Part shown: positions 20,386 through 30,592 of the stretch, piece by piece
Position numbering within the stretch: the stretch's first letter is position 1
How the letters are laid out: the number at the start of each line of letters is the position of its first letter
NCBI GenBank assembly: GCA_037953625.1
Contig: CM075654.1
Location: 26,033,501-26,097,500, forward strand
Direction of reading: 5' to 3'
Length of the DNA stretch: 64,000 nt
From: Crotalaria pallida
Taxonomy: Eukaryota; Streptophyta; Magnoliopsida; Fabales; Fabaceae
Program-made: the position numbers and the translations under genes
The notes under the pieces: generated by a model
What the model saw: the letters and a program-made list of their open reading frames with translations, nothing else
Databases searched by the model: none
What the model was told of the DNA's origin: nothing

Positions 20386-22078
20386 AGCGGACCGTAGTTT
20401 AATTAAGGAATTACTGAGATTGTATGGAAGGAAAAGAGTGTATCCAAGATGCTTAATTAAAATAGACATTTAGAAAGCCTATGACATGATAGATTGGAAC
20501 TTCATTCAGGAAATGCTTCATGCTTTCAGGTTTCCAAAGAAATTCTCTGACTGGATCATGTGCTGCATCAAATCTGCCACCTTCTCCTTAACTTTGAATG
20601 GTAGTAATTTTGGCAATTTCAGAAGTAGCAGAGGCATAAGGCAAGGGGACCATCTTTCTCCTTTGATTTTTGTGCTTGTGATGGAAGTGCTAACAAGTAA
20701 ATTGAGGTATGCAGCTGGTAATCCATCATTCAGGTATCACCCTCTTTGCAAAGACACTAGTTTAGTAAATCTTGCCTTTGTAGATGATTTGATGATCTTC
20801 TGCAAAGGTAAGATAGACAGTGTTAAAATTTTGTATGAAGCCTTCAAGCAATTTTCTATTTCCTCTGGTCTTTGTGCTAATGTCAATAAATCTCAGATAT
20901 TTTTAGCTGGGGTCAAGGATTGGGACCAGGCTCATATTTTGCAGCTCACTGGTTTTAGGGAAGGTTCTTATCCTTTAAAATACCTAGGGTTGCCTATAAC
21001 TCATAAGAAATGGTCTAATGCTTCTTGTCAGATTTTGGTGGATAAAATAACAGCAAGAATCAACTCTTGGACTACAAGGCACTTATCATATCAAGGTAGG
21101 GTTCAACTTATAAATTCAGTTTTACTGAATCTTCATTCATATTGGGCCTCAGTTTTCCTTTTGCCTAAAGTTGTGATAAGAGGAATTGAAAGGAAGTGCA
21201 GAGAATATCTATGGGGTAGCAGTGGTGCTCAAGTGGCTTGGGAGCAGCTTTGCAAAAACAAGAAGCATGGTGGTCTAGGTTTTAAAAACTGCTGGATTTG
21301 GAACCTAGCTGCACTGGGCAAGCAATGTTGGCAGATAATCAATAATGCTGATGCTCTTTGGATTAAGTGGATTCATTCCATTTACTTAAGAGATCAGGAC
21401 TTCTGGAGCTATGAACCAAAGTCTTCTGATGGTTGGCATTGGAAACAGCTAATTAAGGTGAGAGATAAATTGATGTCTGGTTTCTGCAACAACACATGGA
21501 GAGGAAGTGGATCAGGAGTGTATTCAGTTCACTCAGGTTATCAGTGGCTTCTTGGTCAGCAAGAAACCTTCCCTCTATTCAGATTTATTTGGAATCGTGC
21601 ATCAATTCCAAAGCATTGCTTCATTGCTTGGTTAATGGCTCATAATAGGTTAAAGACCAAAGACAGAATTGCAAATTATGCAATTATAGATCAAACCTGT
21701 GTGCTATGTAAATCAGATATGGAATCGGTCCATCATTTGTTTTTTGATTGTACTTGGTCTACTGAACTGGCTCATTTGGTATGCAATTGGTTATGCATTC
21801 ATAATTTCAGCACAAGGTATGTGAGATGGATTCAGTGGATTAGATTTGCCTTCAACAGATGCAAAGCCAGGCAACAAATGGTTTTTGCAGCTTTCTCTGC
21901 AATGGTGTACAAAATTTGGCAAGAAAGGAATGCGCGGTGTTTTACTAACCAGGAGATTCATGCCTCTCAAGTTTTCAAGCAATTGAAGAGAGATCTTGCA
22001 ATTAGATTTAATTATGTGTTTGATATTAATAAGGTCTTTGATAGAACCATTGTAATTAGAATTATGGAGGAACTTTGA
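20386..22078 (+). pseudogene. LINE ORF2 C-terminal half (RT thumb side plus zf-RVT domain)
   Basis: After one in-frame TAG at 20471-20473 there is an open 530-codon stretch from 20486. Recognisable motifs are AYDMIDW, RGIRQGDHLSPLIF, FVDDLMIF (RT active site), LKYLGLPI, ARINSWTTRHLSYQGR, then a C-terminal zinc-binding region of the zf-RVT type with CVLCKSDMESVHHLFFDC. The apurinic endonuclease and first RT blocks are missing, so the element could not move by itself. The long uninterrupted frame suggests a fairly recent insertion. Confidence 0.9.
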
Positions 22079-22259
22079 TTTTTGTTCTTGATTAGTAATG
22101 TGAACCCTTCATAGAAGGTGGCATGTTGCTAATTGAGATTTGGTCTATGCTTTGATCATGAACCCTTCCTAGAAGGTGGCTTGATTGGGTATATGACCTA
22201 GGATGTGTTATATTTTGCTTGGTTGGTAATAAATTTATTATTTTTTACCCAAAAAAAAA
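20386..22259 (+). mobile_element. 5'-truncated L1-type LINE
   Basis: Coding similarity to non-LTR RT starts about 20386 (RSLIKELLRLYG in frame) and runs to 22078. A 180-bp 3' UTR follows with two copies of a CCTTC-3nt-GAAGG stem-loop and an A9 tail at 22251-22259. The 5' half (endonuclease, start of RT) is absent, as usual for truncated insertions. No clear target-site duplication was found. It interrupts the plus-strand long LTR. Confidence 0.85.
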
Positions 22260-22526
22260 GTTAAAGACCGTTATGATGTAATTTAAATATATGTAATAGT
22301 TGTATGCCCTGAGTTTGTGTTATATTGTTAAACGGGCATTAGGATTAAACTGGCTGTAGTTGTATAAGTTTTATGATTTATGTTGTTCTGGTCTGGGCAG
22401 GTACAAACACAAGAAATTTTGGAAAGTCCGATAAACAGAGAAAACCCTGCCAGATTTTCGTAAAAATTTTCAAATGCCTATCTTAATAAAAATCTATTTT
22501 AAATAATTAAAAGTGAGGATGTCACA
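22260..22526 (+). mobile_element. 3' end of the split plus-strand long LTR
   Basis: After the LINE, LTR-like sequence resumes with acceptor-like CTGGGCAG|GTACAAAC (about 22400) and a TTTTGGAAAGTCC block also present at 62540 in another LTR. It ends GAGGATGTCACA at 22526. Flanking TGTTG has no recognised partner. Confidence 0.5.
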
Positions 22527-22850
22527 TGTTGCATACAAATTTAATTGGGAGTGTTAATTTTCATACCCGATTGAATTTTTCGTTCATTCTTTCGCTGTGA
22601 AAAATGGGTACTTTCTGTTTTCTATTTTTGGGTCGTTAAAAGCATCAAAATCTGATCTTTTTCTATTCTCATAGTGAATTTTGATTTGGGGTGGATTTGT
22701 TTTTATTCCTTTATTTTTGGCTTTGTAGTGCATTAAATTGGTGCTGCATTTACTCGAATTCACGACCTGTGAGCTGAACAAGTTGATATGCTTCGATGAA
22801 GTGTGATGATTGGAGTTTATTCTAAGAGTAGCACTTGAATTGGAAGTGGA
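22527..22850 (+). other. Probable 5' leader of the SNF4-like gene
   Basis: Ordinary AT-rich sequence between the LTR end and the ATG at 22851. It is probably the 5' UTR or promoter-proximal region of the host gene relic. No transposon motif and no reading frame of note. Confidence 0.35.
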
Positions 22851-24671
22851 ATGTTCAGTCAAAACATGGATTCTGCAGGTGCTGTTGCAGGGACTGTGCT
22901 AATTTATATGCGGTTTGTGTGGCCATATGGAGGAAGGAGTGTGTTCCTCAGTGGTTCATTCACGCAGTGTGCGTTAATCTTATTGTTACCCATTTTGGTG
23001 AAAATGCTCAAGTTTAGTGTATTTTTTATTGGTTATCATGAATTTATGTCACCTTATTGCTTATTAGTGTTGTTGTTGTTATTGTTTTTGTTTGTTTTTT
23101 ATTGTGAACTTTGTCTCAAAGGTGGTCTGAGCTTCTACCAATGTCAGTTGAAGGTTGCCCTACTGTATTTCAAGTTTTTTATAGCGTGGCCTTTGGTTAC
23201 CATCAGGTCAGTTTGTGTTACTAGAATTCTGTGTGTGCATTTTGCTTTTGCTTTCTCAACAAAGAAAAGGACTGAAATTTTGTATTGGATGTTGTGATGA
23301 TTAAGTAGAAGCTTATTTCTAAATTGTATATGTGGTTGTCTGGTTTTTTGTACTGGATGATTGTTTTTTGTGTGTGAATATATTAGATGATTTTTATTGG
23401 TAATATTTAGAAAAAAATGTTTGAGCAGCAAGGCATTCCTTTGACTCGAGGATTAAAGTCCTGAATGAGTTCTATGTTACTGTTAACTATAAAATATACA
23501 TATATATTCCATTGTTCGATTTGAAGTTAGGTTGATACGGAAGTGTAATGGGATAATGGTTCTTGTCTTCTTGAGGTTATTTTTATAAGTTTTGAATTTA
23601 TTAGTTCTGTTTCATAATTTAGCTTTTTCAAGATCTTATATTGTTTTTGCTATGTGTTATTTGAGTTTGAGCAGTAATATTTATACACTGCATGTTTGAA
23701 ATTGCAAGTATCAAATTATGATAGGTACCACGCACTAGTGAAATTGCTGCCTAGAATATCAGATGCTGATGTACAGATCTCCCATCAACGTATTTCTGCA
23801 TTTCTGTCTATGCACACAACTTATGAATTACTTTCTGAGACAGGCAAGGTTTGAATGTTTTACCATTGACTCTTTATTTCAAACCTTACAATTTGTTGTC
23901 CTCAAACCTATAACCTCAAAATACAAAATTACTCCCTTCGTTCCAATTTAACTGACACTCTAGCAATTTCACACATATTAAGAAAGTCATTTAATATTTC
24001 AATTTTCAAGAGAATTATTAAATAACTTTACTATAATACCCTCAAAGTACATTAATTATCACCCATTTCACATATTTCAACACATTAAATGCAAGGTTAA
24101 AGGTGGAAAAAATCAATTAATACATCATCGAATTCCTAAAGCGACAAATAATTTGGAACAAGTTAAAAATGCTAAAGTGACAGATAATATGAAACGGAGG
24201 GAGTACTAATTTAGTGACACCTGGCCACAAGTTGTTGCTTTGGATATTGAACTGGCAGTGAAACAGGCATTTCATATACTGCATGAACAGGTATCTCTTT
24301 GTTTCTCTCTGACCAAAATTTGCAGATGCCTTTTTGCATGTTACTTTTGACTGCTGTTACCTTCACTCTGATTAATAAGTGAGAAATAACTTGTAAGTTT
24401 TTTGAAATTTTCTCTGGAATTCAACCTTTTATTTCAGGAGCTCTGCTTTGATGATGATTTAAACTTTTTCTTTCTTTCTTTCATTCACCAGATGCTATAG
24501 TTTTCTATTTGTGTTACGGTGTTTTCATCATTGCGCTTAGAAGTTGGCATATACAACTTCTCTGATTTGGATTATTTATAGGGAATATACATGGCTCCTC
24601 TTTGGGATTTCTGCAAGGGGAAATTTGTTGGTGTTCTTAGTGCTTCGTATTTTATTTTAATTTTACGAGAG
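22851..24671 (+). pseudogene. SNF4: SNF4-like SnRK1 beta-gamma subunit gene, 5' half only
   Basis: The only host gene I recognise. Exon 1 (22851-22966) encodes [18 protein letters not shown], the start of the carbohydrate-binding (CBM48-like) region of plant KIN beta-gamma/SNF4. Exon 2 (23122-23206) continues in frame with [15 protein letters not shown] and ends GYHQ. The next expected exon (YKFFVDGEW type) is missing. Later pieces: 23725-23848 (RISDADVQISHQRISAFLS, TTYELL), 24231-24290 (VKQAFHILHEQ) and 24582-24671 ([19 protein letters not shown]), the first CBS region. Exons 1, 2 and the last have plausible splice sites; the acceptor at 24230 does not keep frame. The rest of the CBS domains is not found downstream. 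The intact protein is the activating gamma-type subunit of the SnRK1 energy-sensing kinase. This copy looks dead. Confidence 0.8.
23932..24203. mobile_element. Stowaway-type MITE
   Basis: 272 bp beginning CTCCCTTCGTTCC and ending GAAACGGAGGGAG, flanked by TA on both sides (23930-23931, 24204-24205). The termini are the Stowaway (Tc1/mariner) consensus. No coding capacity. It lies in an intron of the SNF4-like relic. Confidence 0.9.
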
Positions 24672-25426
24672 GTATATATTTTAGATTTTATTTTAATTTT
24701 AATGGAGGTATGCTAAGTTTAAGATTGTTCTCTTTGTATTTGCAAAAATTTTTAATGCAAAACTCTTTTCATGATGGCTTATGTGGACATCAAGTAATTT
24801 AGAAAGGCTAACATACCATGTATACAAGATGTATATCAAGTTACATTACCTGGCAACAAAAAGAAATTGAAATAAGAAAATAGAGAAAGAAAACTATAAA
24901 TAAATAATGAATTCTATAACTTATATGAATTTGCTCTGTTTTTATTTTTGATTTATATCATTGGCTTGTTCCTAAAAGTGTTTTTCTTTAGTAGGTAAGA
25001 GATATGATTTTCATTTTCTTTTTTTATTTTGAATTTTTTATGTTTGTTTGTTGATTTGTGTTTGGTTTAATGAATTCGTTATCATTGCCCAGAATCTGAA
25101 TCAAATTGTGTACGCTATTATGTGTTTCTTCTGCCTCTTGTTGTGGACTGTGTAATTTTGAAGTTTTGAGATGCATATTTCAAATTTGTGGTCCATCATT
25201 GATGGCTATTATTGCTCGTTGCAGTTCTCAAGGGGATTTATGATGGCTTGTCGCGGGGAAAGAAACCAGAAGACCTTTACCTTGCAAATCTCTTTTTATT
25301 TCACCTTCGGCATGTCTTCCCTTCATTCTCTTGTATTCAAGCATTTTTATTTAGATTTTATTCACGATGAAGATGACTATTTTTTGTGATATCAATGAGG
25401 GTTTTTCGTTTATTACTTGAGTACTT
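24672..25426 (+). other. AT-rich sequence after the SNF4-like exons
   Basis: No further SNF4-like exon is found. A coding-like stretch near 25225-25300 follows an acceptor-like TTGCAG, but I do not recognise it. At 24636-24715 part of the last exon with its donor is repeated. Confidence 0.4.
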
Positions 25427-25431
25427 GATAC

Positions 25432-26679
25432 TGTTCACTGAGTGGAAAGTATACAAGATCGGATAGTAATATAATCGGTTAAGACCAGATATCGTTTCCA
25501 CAGGTACTCAGAATTGTTCAATCTATCTCTACCTAAGGAAAAATCTAGAGTAAAATCTATTAAAAGATAAAATTTAGAATTAAATAAATAAATTAAAAGA
25601 TAAATTAAAATACTGAAAAATAAAATAAAACTAAGGGAAAAACTTGGTTAGGAACTCGGCTTCATTGTATGTTCATTCATTTATTATAAATCAATGTTTT
25701 TCATTCAAATCAAGAACAAATTCAGAAAATAGTAATTCCTAGATTCCTCTTATGAAATTACTGTTTATTATCCAATTTGATAAATCCAAATTCCTTAGAA
25801 ATTTAAACCATTGAATAACCTTGATTAAAAATAGTGAATTTATGAAAAGTTACATAAGAATTCAATAGTATTCCTACTGATTGAATAGTTATGTTGTTTA
25901 ATTGCATGACCTATTTCAAATCCTTATTTTCCAATTCTGATTTAGAAGATCGAAAACATGGATTAGCTACTTCCATGCATAACAATAAAAACACAATTAA
26001 ACACATGATTTAAAATTGAAAAACATTAATTCATAAAAATAAATTACAAATACAAATCCACCATGTTCCTAACACAAAAGGTTTAGTTACACATAACGAA
26101 GGAAAGACGAAAAACAATAACTATGGAATTCATTCCTAAATTACCATAGAAAACTGCTTCAAATCTCCAATCTTCTCCGGATTCCTCCTTCGAATGATCT
26201 CCAAAAGTGTAATCTCCCTTCAAAGCTCTAATCTAATTTTATCACTCTAATTGACTGCTAACGGCTGCCTAACCTCATTCTAAAACGTCAAATATATACC
26301 TAAAATACAAATCCTAATAGAAGCCTTCGAAATTGCTCAGAAATTGGCCCAATTGGGCTTGCTCGAATCTTGCGTGCCTGGGCGCGCGATCCATGCGCCT
26401 GGGCGTGTGGAATAATTTTCGACTCCGTTTCTCTCTGTTCTTGTGTCATTTTCAAGGTCTTCTTATGCTCATCTCAGCTCCAATAATATTTTCTCCAAAT
26501 AAAGCTCCAAAAGCACCTGAAACATACCCAAAACGGATCAAAACGTTCAAAGGACTCTATAATACTAAAAATTCCTAAAACTAATACAAATTACCTATAT
26601 TTACAAGAGAAACAAGCCAAAACCATAATAAAAGGAAGTGAAATTAAGCCCAAAAACATCATATGTTAGACCCAAATCA
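25432..26679 (-). mobile_element. Solo Athila-like LTR, minus strand
   Basis: Starts TGTTCACTGAGTGG and ends GTTAGACCCAAATCA on the plus strand, the reverse of the LTR at 41788-43079, with 5-bp duplication GATAC (25427-25431, 26680-26684). Length 1248 bp. It contains the family's CGCCTGGGCG motifs near 26376-26405. No internal region, so LTR-LTR recombination is implied. Confidence 0.93.
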
Positions 26680-26684
26680 GATAC

Positions 26685-27314
26685 AACTTCTGATAATAGC
26701 TTTGCGTTGAAGTTGTGGTGATGATCATGATGGTCGGATCCGAGGATGAAGGTGGAAGGAACTTACAAGTCCAAACTATTCTGTTTCTTCACATGGTAAT
26801 ATATGTTGCAGCTACAATGGAATTTTAAACTAGCCTGACATTAGAACAGCTAAATTTATGTTTTTTTCATCTTTGAAGCAGCTTGCATATTTACTTTCTT
26901 TGTTTTCCCCTAATTATTGTCGAAGGATGATGGGGCAGCGGGCTGAGGTGATTGTGCCCAATGATGGGGCAGCTTCTGGTTCAAAGGATGAAAAGTGAGA
27001 TTGAATTTTTATACTAAATTTCTAGTACTGTATTAGTATGATTTAATTTATAGGCATAATAGAGGCTGTTGAAAATTGTGACTGATAAGAGAGAGGGTTT
27101 TATGGGTAGTTGTATTGGATTGGATATATTTATTTTGCCTTAGTTTTGGATATATTGTAATAGAATTTTTAGTATTTAGTTTTGGAGATTTTTAGAATTT
27201 GTAGTAGAATTTAGTAGAATTTGTAGTTGTATTGAAATTATTGGATATATTTTGCCTTTTGGATTCATTTGTTTAAAAATTTTAGTTTTGGTAGTCAAGG
27301 CAAAGAATGCAAGT
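26685..27314. other. Unassigned AT-rich stretch
   Basis: Contains a short direct repeat of GATGGGGCAGC (about 26929-26983) in a coding-like piece I cannot identify. Otherwise no recognisable feature. Confidence 0.3.
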
Positions 27315-27893
27315 CACTAGATATAAATTATAAAAATTGCAAAAAAAAAAAATCCACATTCCGCATCTTTTATTTATATGTAACTGATGTGGCGGAAAGT
27401 CAAAAAAAAATTCCACATTTCGCATATGTTATTTATATATAACTTATGCGGAAAGTCAAAAAAAAATTCCACATTCCACATATGTTATTTATATATAACT
27501 GATGTGGAAAGTAAATTTTTTTTTTCCACACTCACCATCAGCTATTTATATATAACTGATGCAGCTAATGCGGAAAATTGACTTTTCGCATCATTTTTGG
27601 GTTCTAAATGATGCGGAAAGTGTACTTTCCACATCAGTTATACAATAACTGATACTTTTCGCATAAGTTATAAACACTTTTCGCATTAGTTATAAAATAA
27701 GTGATGCGAAAAGTACATATATACTTTCCGCATCAATTATATAACTGATGCAGAAAGTTCTGACCTTTCGCATTTGTTTTGAAAAGTGATGCGAAATATC
27801 ATAACTATCCACATCTTCCACAATGACATCTGTTCCGAAACAGATGCGAAGTGTCTTTTTTAACATATACGAAATGTTTAATCTGCAGTAGTG
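27315..27893. mobile_element. CACTA-like non-autonomous element
   Basis: Begins CACTA (27315) and ends TAGTG (27893). The interior is packed with GATGCGGAAAGT-type motifs in both orientations separated by TTATATAA-like loops, the look of CACTA subterminal repeats. The flanking triplets AGT and ATT agree at only two of three positions, so the ends are provisional. No transposase. Confidence 0.55.
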
Positions 27894-30007
27894 ATTGTAA
27901 ATACGGGAGTATCCATGTAGTTTGTATTGGTTGAGCTATGTATTGCATGTGAGAAACTTACAAGGCAAAAACTTATAAGCATGTGACTTTGCAGGGTTGA
28001 AATAACATGGTGCTATTGTTGGTCACTAAATAGCTGCAGTTAAACAAATTGAATGTTGTTTAGTTGCTGATCATGACTAAGTTTGAGCTTTTATTCAAAT
28101 GTAAGTTAAAGTATTACAGTTAGTGGTACATAAATTCATTCCATTTCTTTTTAATGTGAAATGATTGGCCTATCTCTTTAAACAAAAAAGAAGTTTGATA
28201 TATGTAACTGTGAATTTTACAATACGTTTTTCTTTTAATGAAATATATATATTTAAATAGGAAAGATGTGAACATTGTCAACTTGGAAATTGTAAGTTGT
28301 CGAGGCTTCCTTTTGTATTTTGGCTTATTTTTTGTAGAACATTCTATAGATTTCATGATAGAGTCTTGCTTTTTTATGATGTTAAGGCTATATGTTCTAT
28401 GTCGTTTTGCATGTGGGTCATTCTTGCTTTACAAAATCACCATTTAATTAATTTGTCTTCATTACTCCTTCTTTTCTTCTAACATTGAGGAAAATCTATT
28501 TTAAAATCTAAGTTGTAGATAGACATACACTTATATTTTGACATTTTGACATTCCTGTTTCTATTTTAACATTTTTTTTTAGAATTTTACAAGATCACTA
28601 CATTACATTGTATGCAGCAATGAAGCACAATTCAGAGATGAAGCAATATCTGTTGAAGAGGTTGATGAGAAGACCAAATGCAAATCACAGTCTAGGCTCA
28701 AAGGAAAGATACTCAGGATGTTTATGTCTACCTTTGAATGGGTGAACCATCTGATAAAATGTTTGCTATCTTATTGCAACCATCACTACCACCTCAACCA
28801 CCACAATCGATATCATCACCACCTTTATGTTCATCCCAACTATCACCTTTCATCACCATCACCACCACCACATTATTGCCGCCCCCACATCCCTCGCTCT
28901 ACTAACACCACAAAAATTACCACTTTATACTGCAGCCACTATAACAACGACCACTACCTCCAACTAATAATGACAACAATCACATGGAAGTTGTTATTAA
29001 ACATTGGTAGTAGTATACAAGATGGTGATGTATTGCATAACATGGTAGAAGAGCTATAAAAATTATAAATTTGGAAATAATTTTGAAAATTGAAAACCAA
29101 CAACAAAATTGAAACTAACATTATAAAATTGGAAACTAGCTTTGGTCTTTTAAAATTTTAAAACTTCTATTTTGAAAATTAGAGACAAATCTCAACTTTC
29201 TCTTAAAAAAAACATTTTAAATTGTTGAAAAGGGAAAAGGCATACTCAAATCATGGTTCAAAATCAAAATTTCTGTGGAAGAAAATGGGAAGAGGGAAGT
29301 ACGGAAAAGAGAAATAGGGAGAGAGATTATGATGAGAAAATGAGTAGATTTTGTGGTTGTTAGGTATGAGAGAAAATGAGAAGAGATAGAGAAAAGAACA
29401 AAGTTGAGATTTAGGTTAGAGAGAAAAGTGAGAAGAGAGAAAACAATGCATTTGTCAAAAGACAAATATATCGTTGTTTTACGTAACAAAAATAAATAAA
29501 TATTTTTCTTTCTCACATGTATTTATATTAAACATCACGTTAACTAAAGATTTCTTTTTATCTTCAATCATTTGTTACATAATTAAAATTCTAATTTCAA
29601 AATGTAAAAAAAAATGGTATAAGAATTTATATTAGGTGCTACTTTATATTGATTTTTTTCAGAAAAAAACATAAAAAGTTAAAACAAAAACAAAAAATTT
29701 CAATAAAGTGATACTAATATTAAAAAAAAAACAAAAAACGAAAGGAACAAGAACTATGTGGCATGTGGTATCACCACAAAGGAAAAAAAAAAAGAAAAAA
29801 ACAAATAAATTAATATTAATTTGTATTAAAGCATATTATTGTATTTTTGCTATTCTTGAGTATTGTTGTATGTGTCTCATTTTGTTTTTTCTCCCATTCT
29901 CTTGCTTAATTAGGAGAGAAAATATTTTTTGATGGATCCCATCAAATTTTCTCTCAATTATCATTTTCTCTTCTCAACCTAATAAGTGATGCAAAAATCT
30001 TGTTTTT
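27894..30007. other. AT-rich intergenic stretch
   Basis: No recognised gene. A coding-like piece at about 28617-28730 has acceptor-like ATGCAG in front but no known match. 28780-28880 is a CAC/CAT-rich simple stretch, and 29217-29520 and 29690-29810 are purine-rich low-complexity DNA. Confidence 0.4.
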
Positions 30008-30175
30008 TTGACTAACGAGCTATTGTTGCAGTGGTGCCAGGGGTTGCACTTGGTATGGCGAACCACGGTTCGATCCCCCGCAACAACGTTGAGAGAGAAA
30101 TAAAACCTTAATCCCGGGATCCCCTCGAACTTGATTAGTTGGCCTAGTGAATTGGATACCAGGATGCAAACCAAA
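30008..30175 (+). mobile_element. Possible tRNA-derived SINE
   Basis: A GC-richer island in AT-rich DNA with a perfect RNA polymerase III B-box-like GGTTCGATCCC at 30067-30077 and an A-box-like GCAGTGGTGCCAGG about 40 bp upstream. That spacing fits a tRNA-derived promoter. It does not fold as a full tRNA by eye and no tail or duplication was defined. Confidence 0.4.
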
Positions 30176-30532
30176 ATAAAATCATGTTTTTTCCTATTCT
30201 CTCTTCCCTCAAATCAAATAAAGTGCTAAATGCTAAATTCACTTTATTTTAGAGGAGTCAATATACTGACTACATCTTTCACTCATGTTGTTTGCAATCT
30301 CATAGTTTGTCATCATCTTAGTCCATATAACTTAGAAATTTCAATTAATCATACTAGATTGTGATTTCTGTTTAGACTTGTAGCTTTAAGCCTTTAACAC
30401 AGCTGTTGAAGTATAACCCCCCTCTATCTCCCCATCAAAAACTGATTGTCTCCCCACCAAACTAATTGTAAATTAGTGTACCTAGTCACTTGCAGGGACA
30501 CAACTAATAAATGATAATAAATATAATCCCTC

Positions 30533-30535
<3 letters not shown>

Positions 30536-30589
<54 letters not shown>
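30536..30589. repeat. (TA)n microsatellite, about 27 repeats
   Basis: Uninterrupted TA dinucleotides across the interval. Confidence 0.98.

Positions 30590-30592
<3 letters not shown>

Noticed and set aside
25225..25330. Exon of the SNF4-like gene
   Set aside because: Acceptor-like TTGCAG and an open stretch exist, but the residues do not match the expected CBS-domain region.
30050..30120. tRNA gene
   Set aside because: B-box-like sequence is present but no cloverleaf with anticodon arm could be drawn; a SINE is the better reading.
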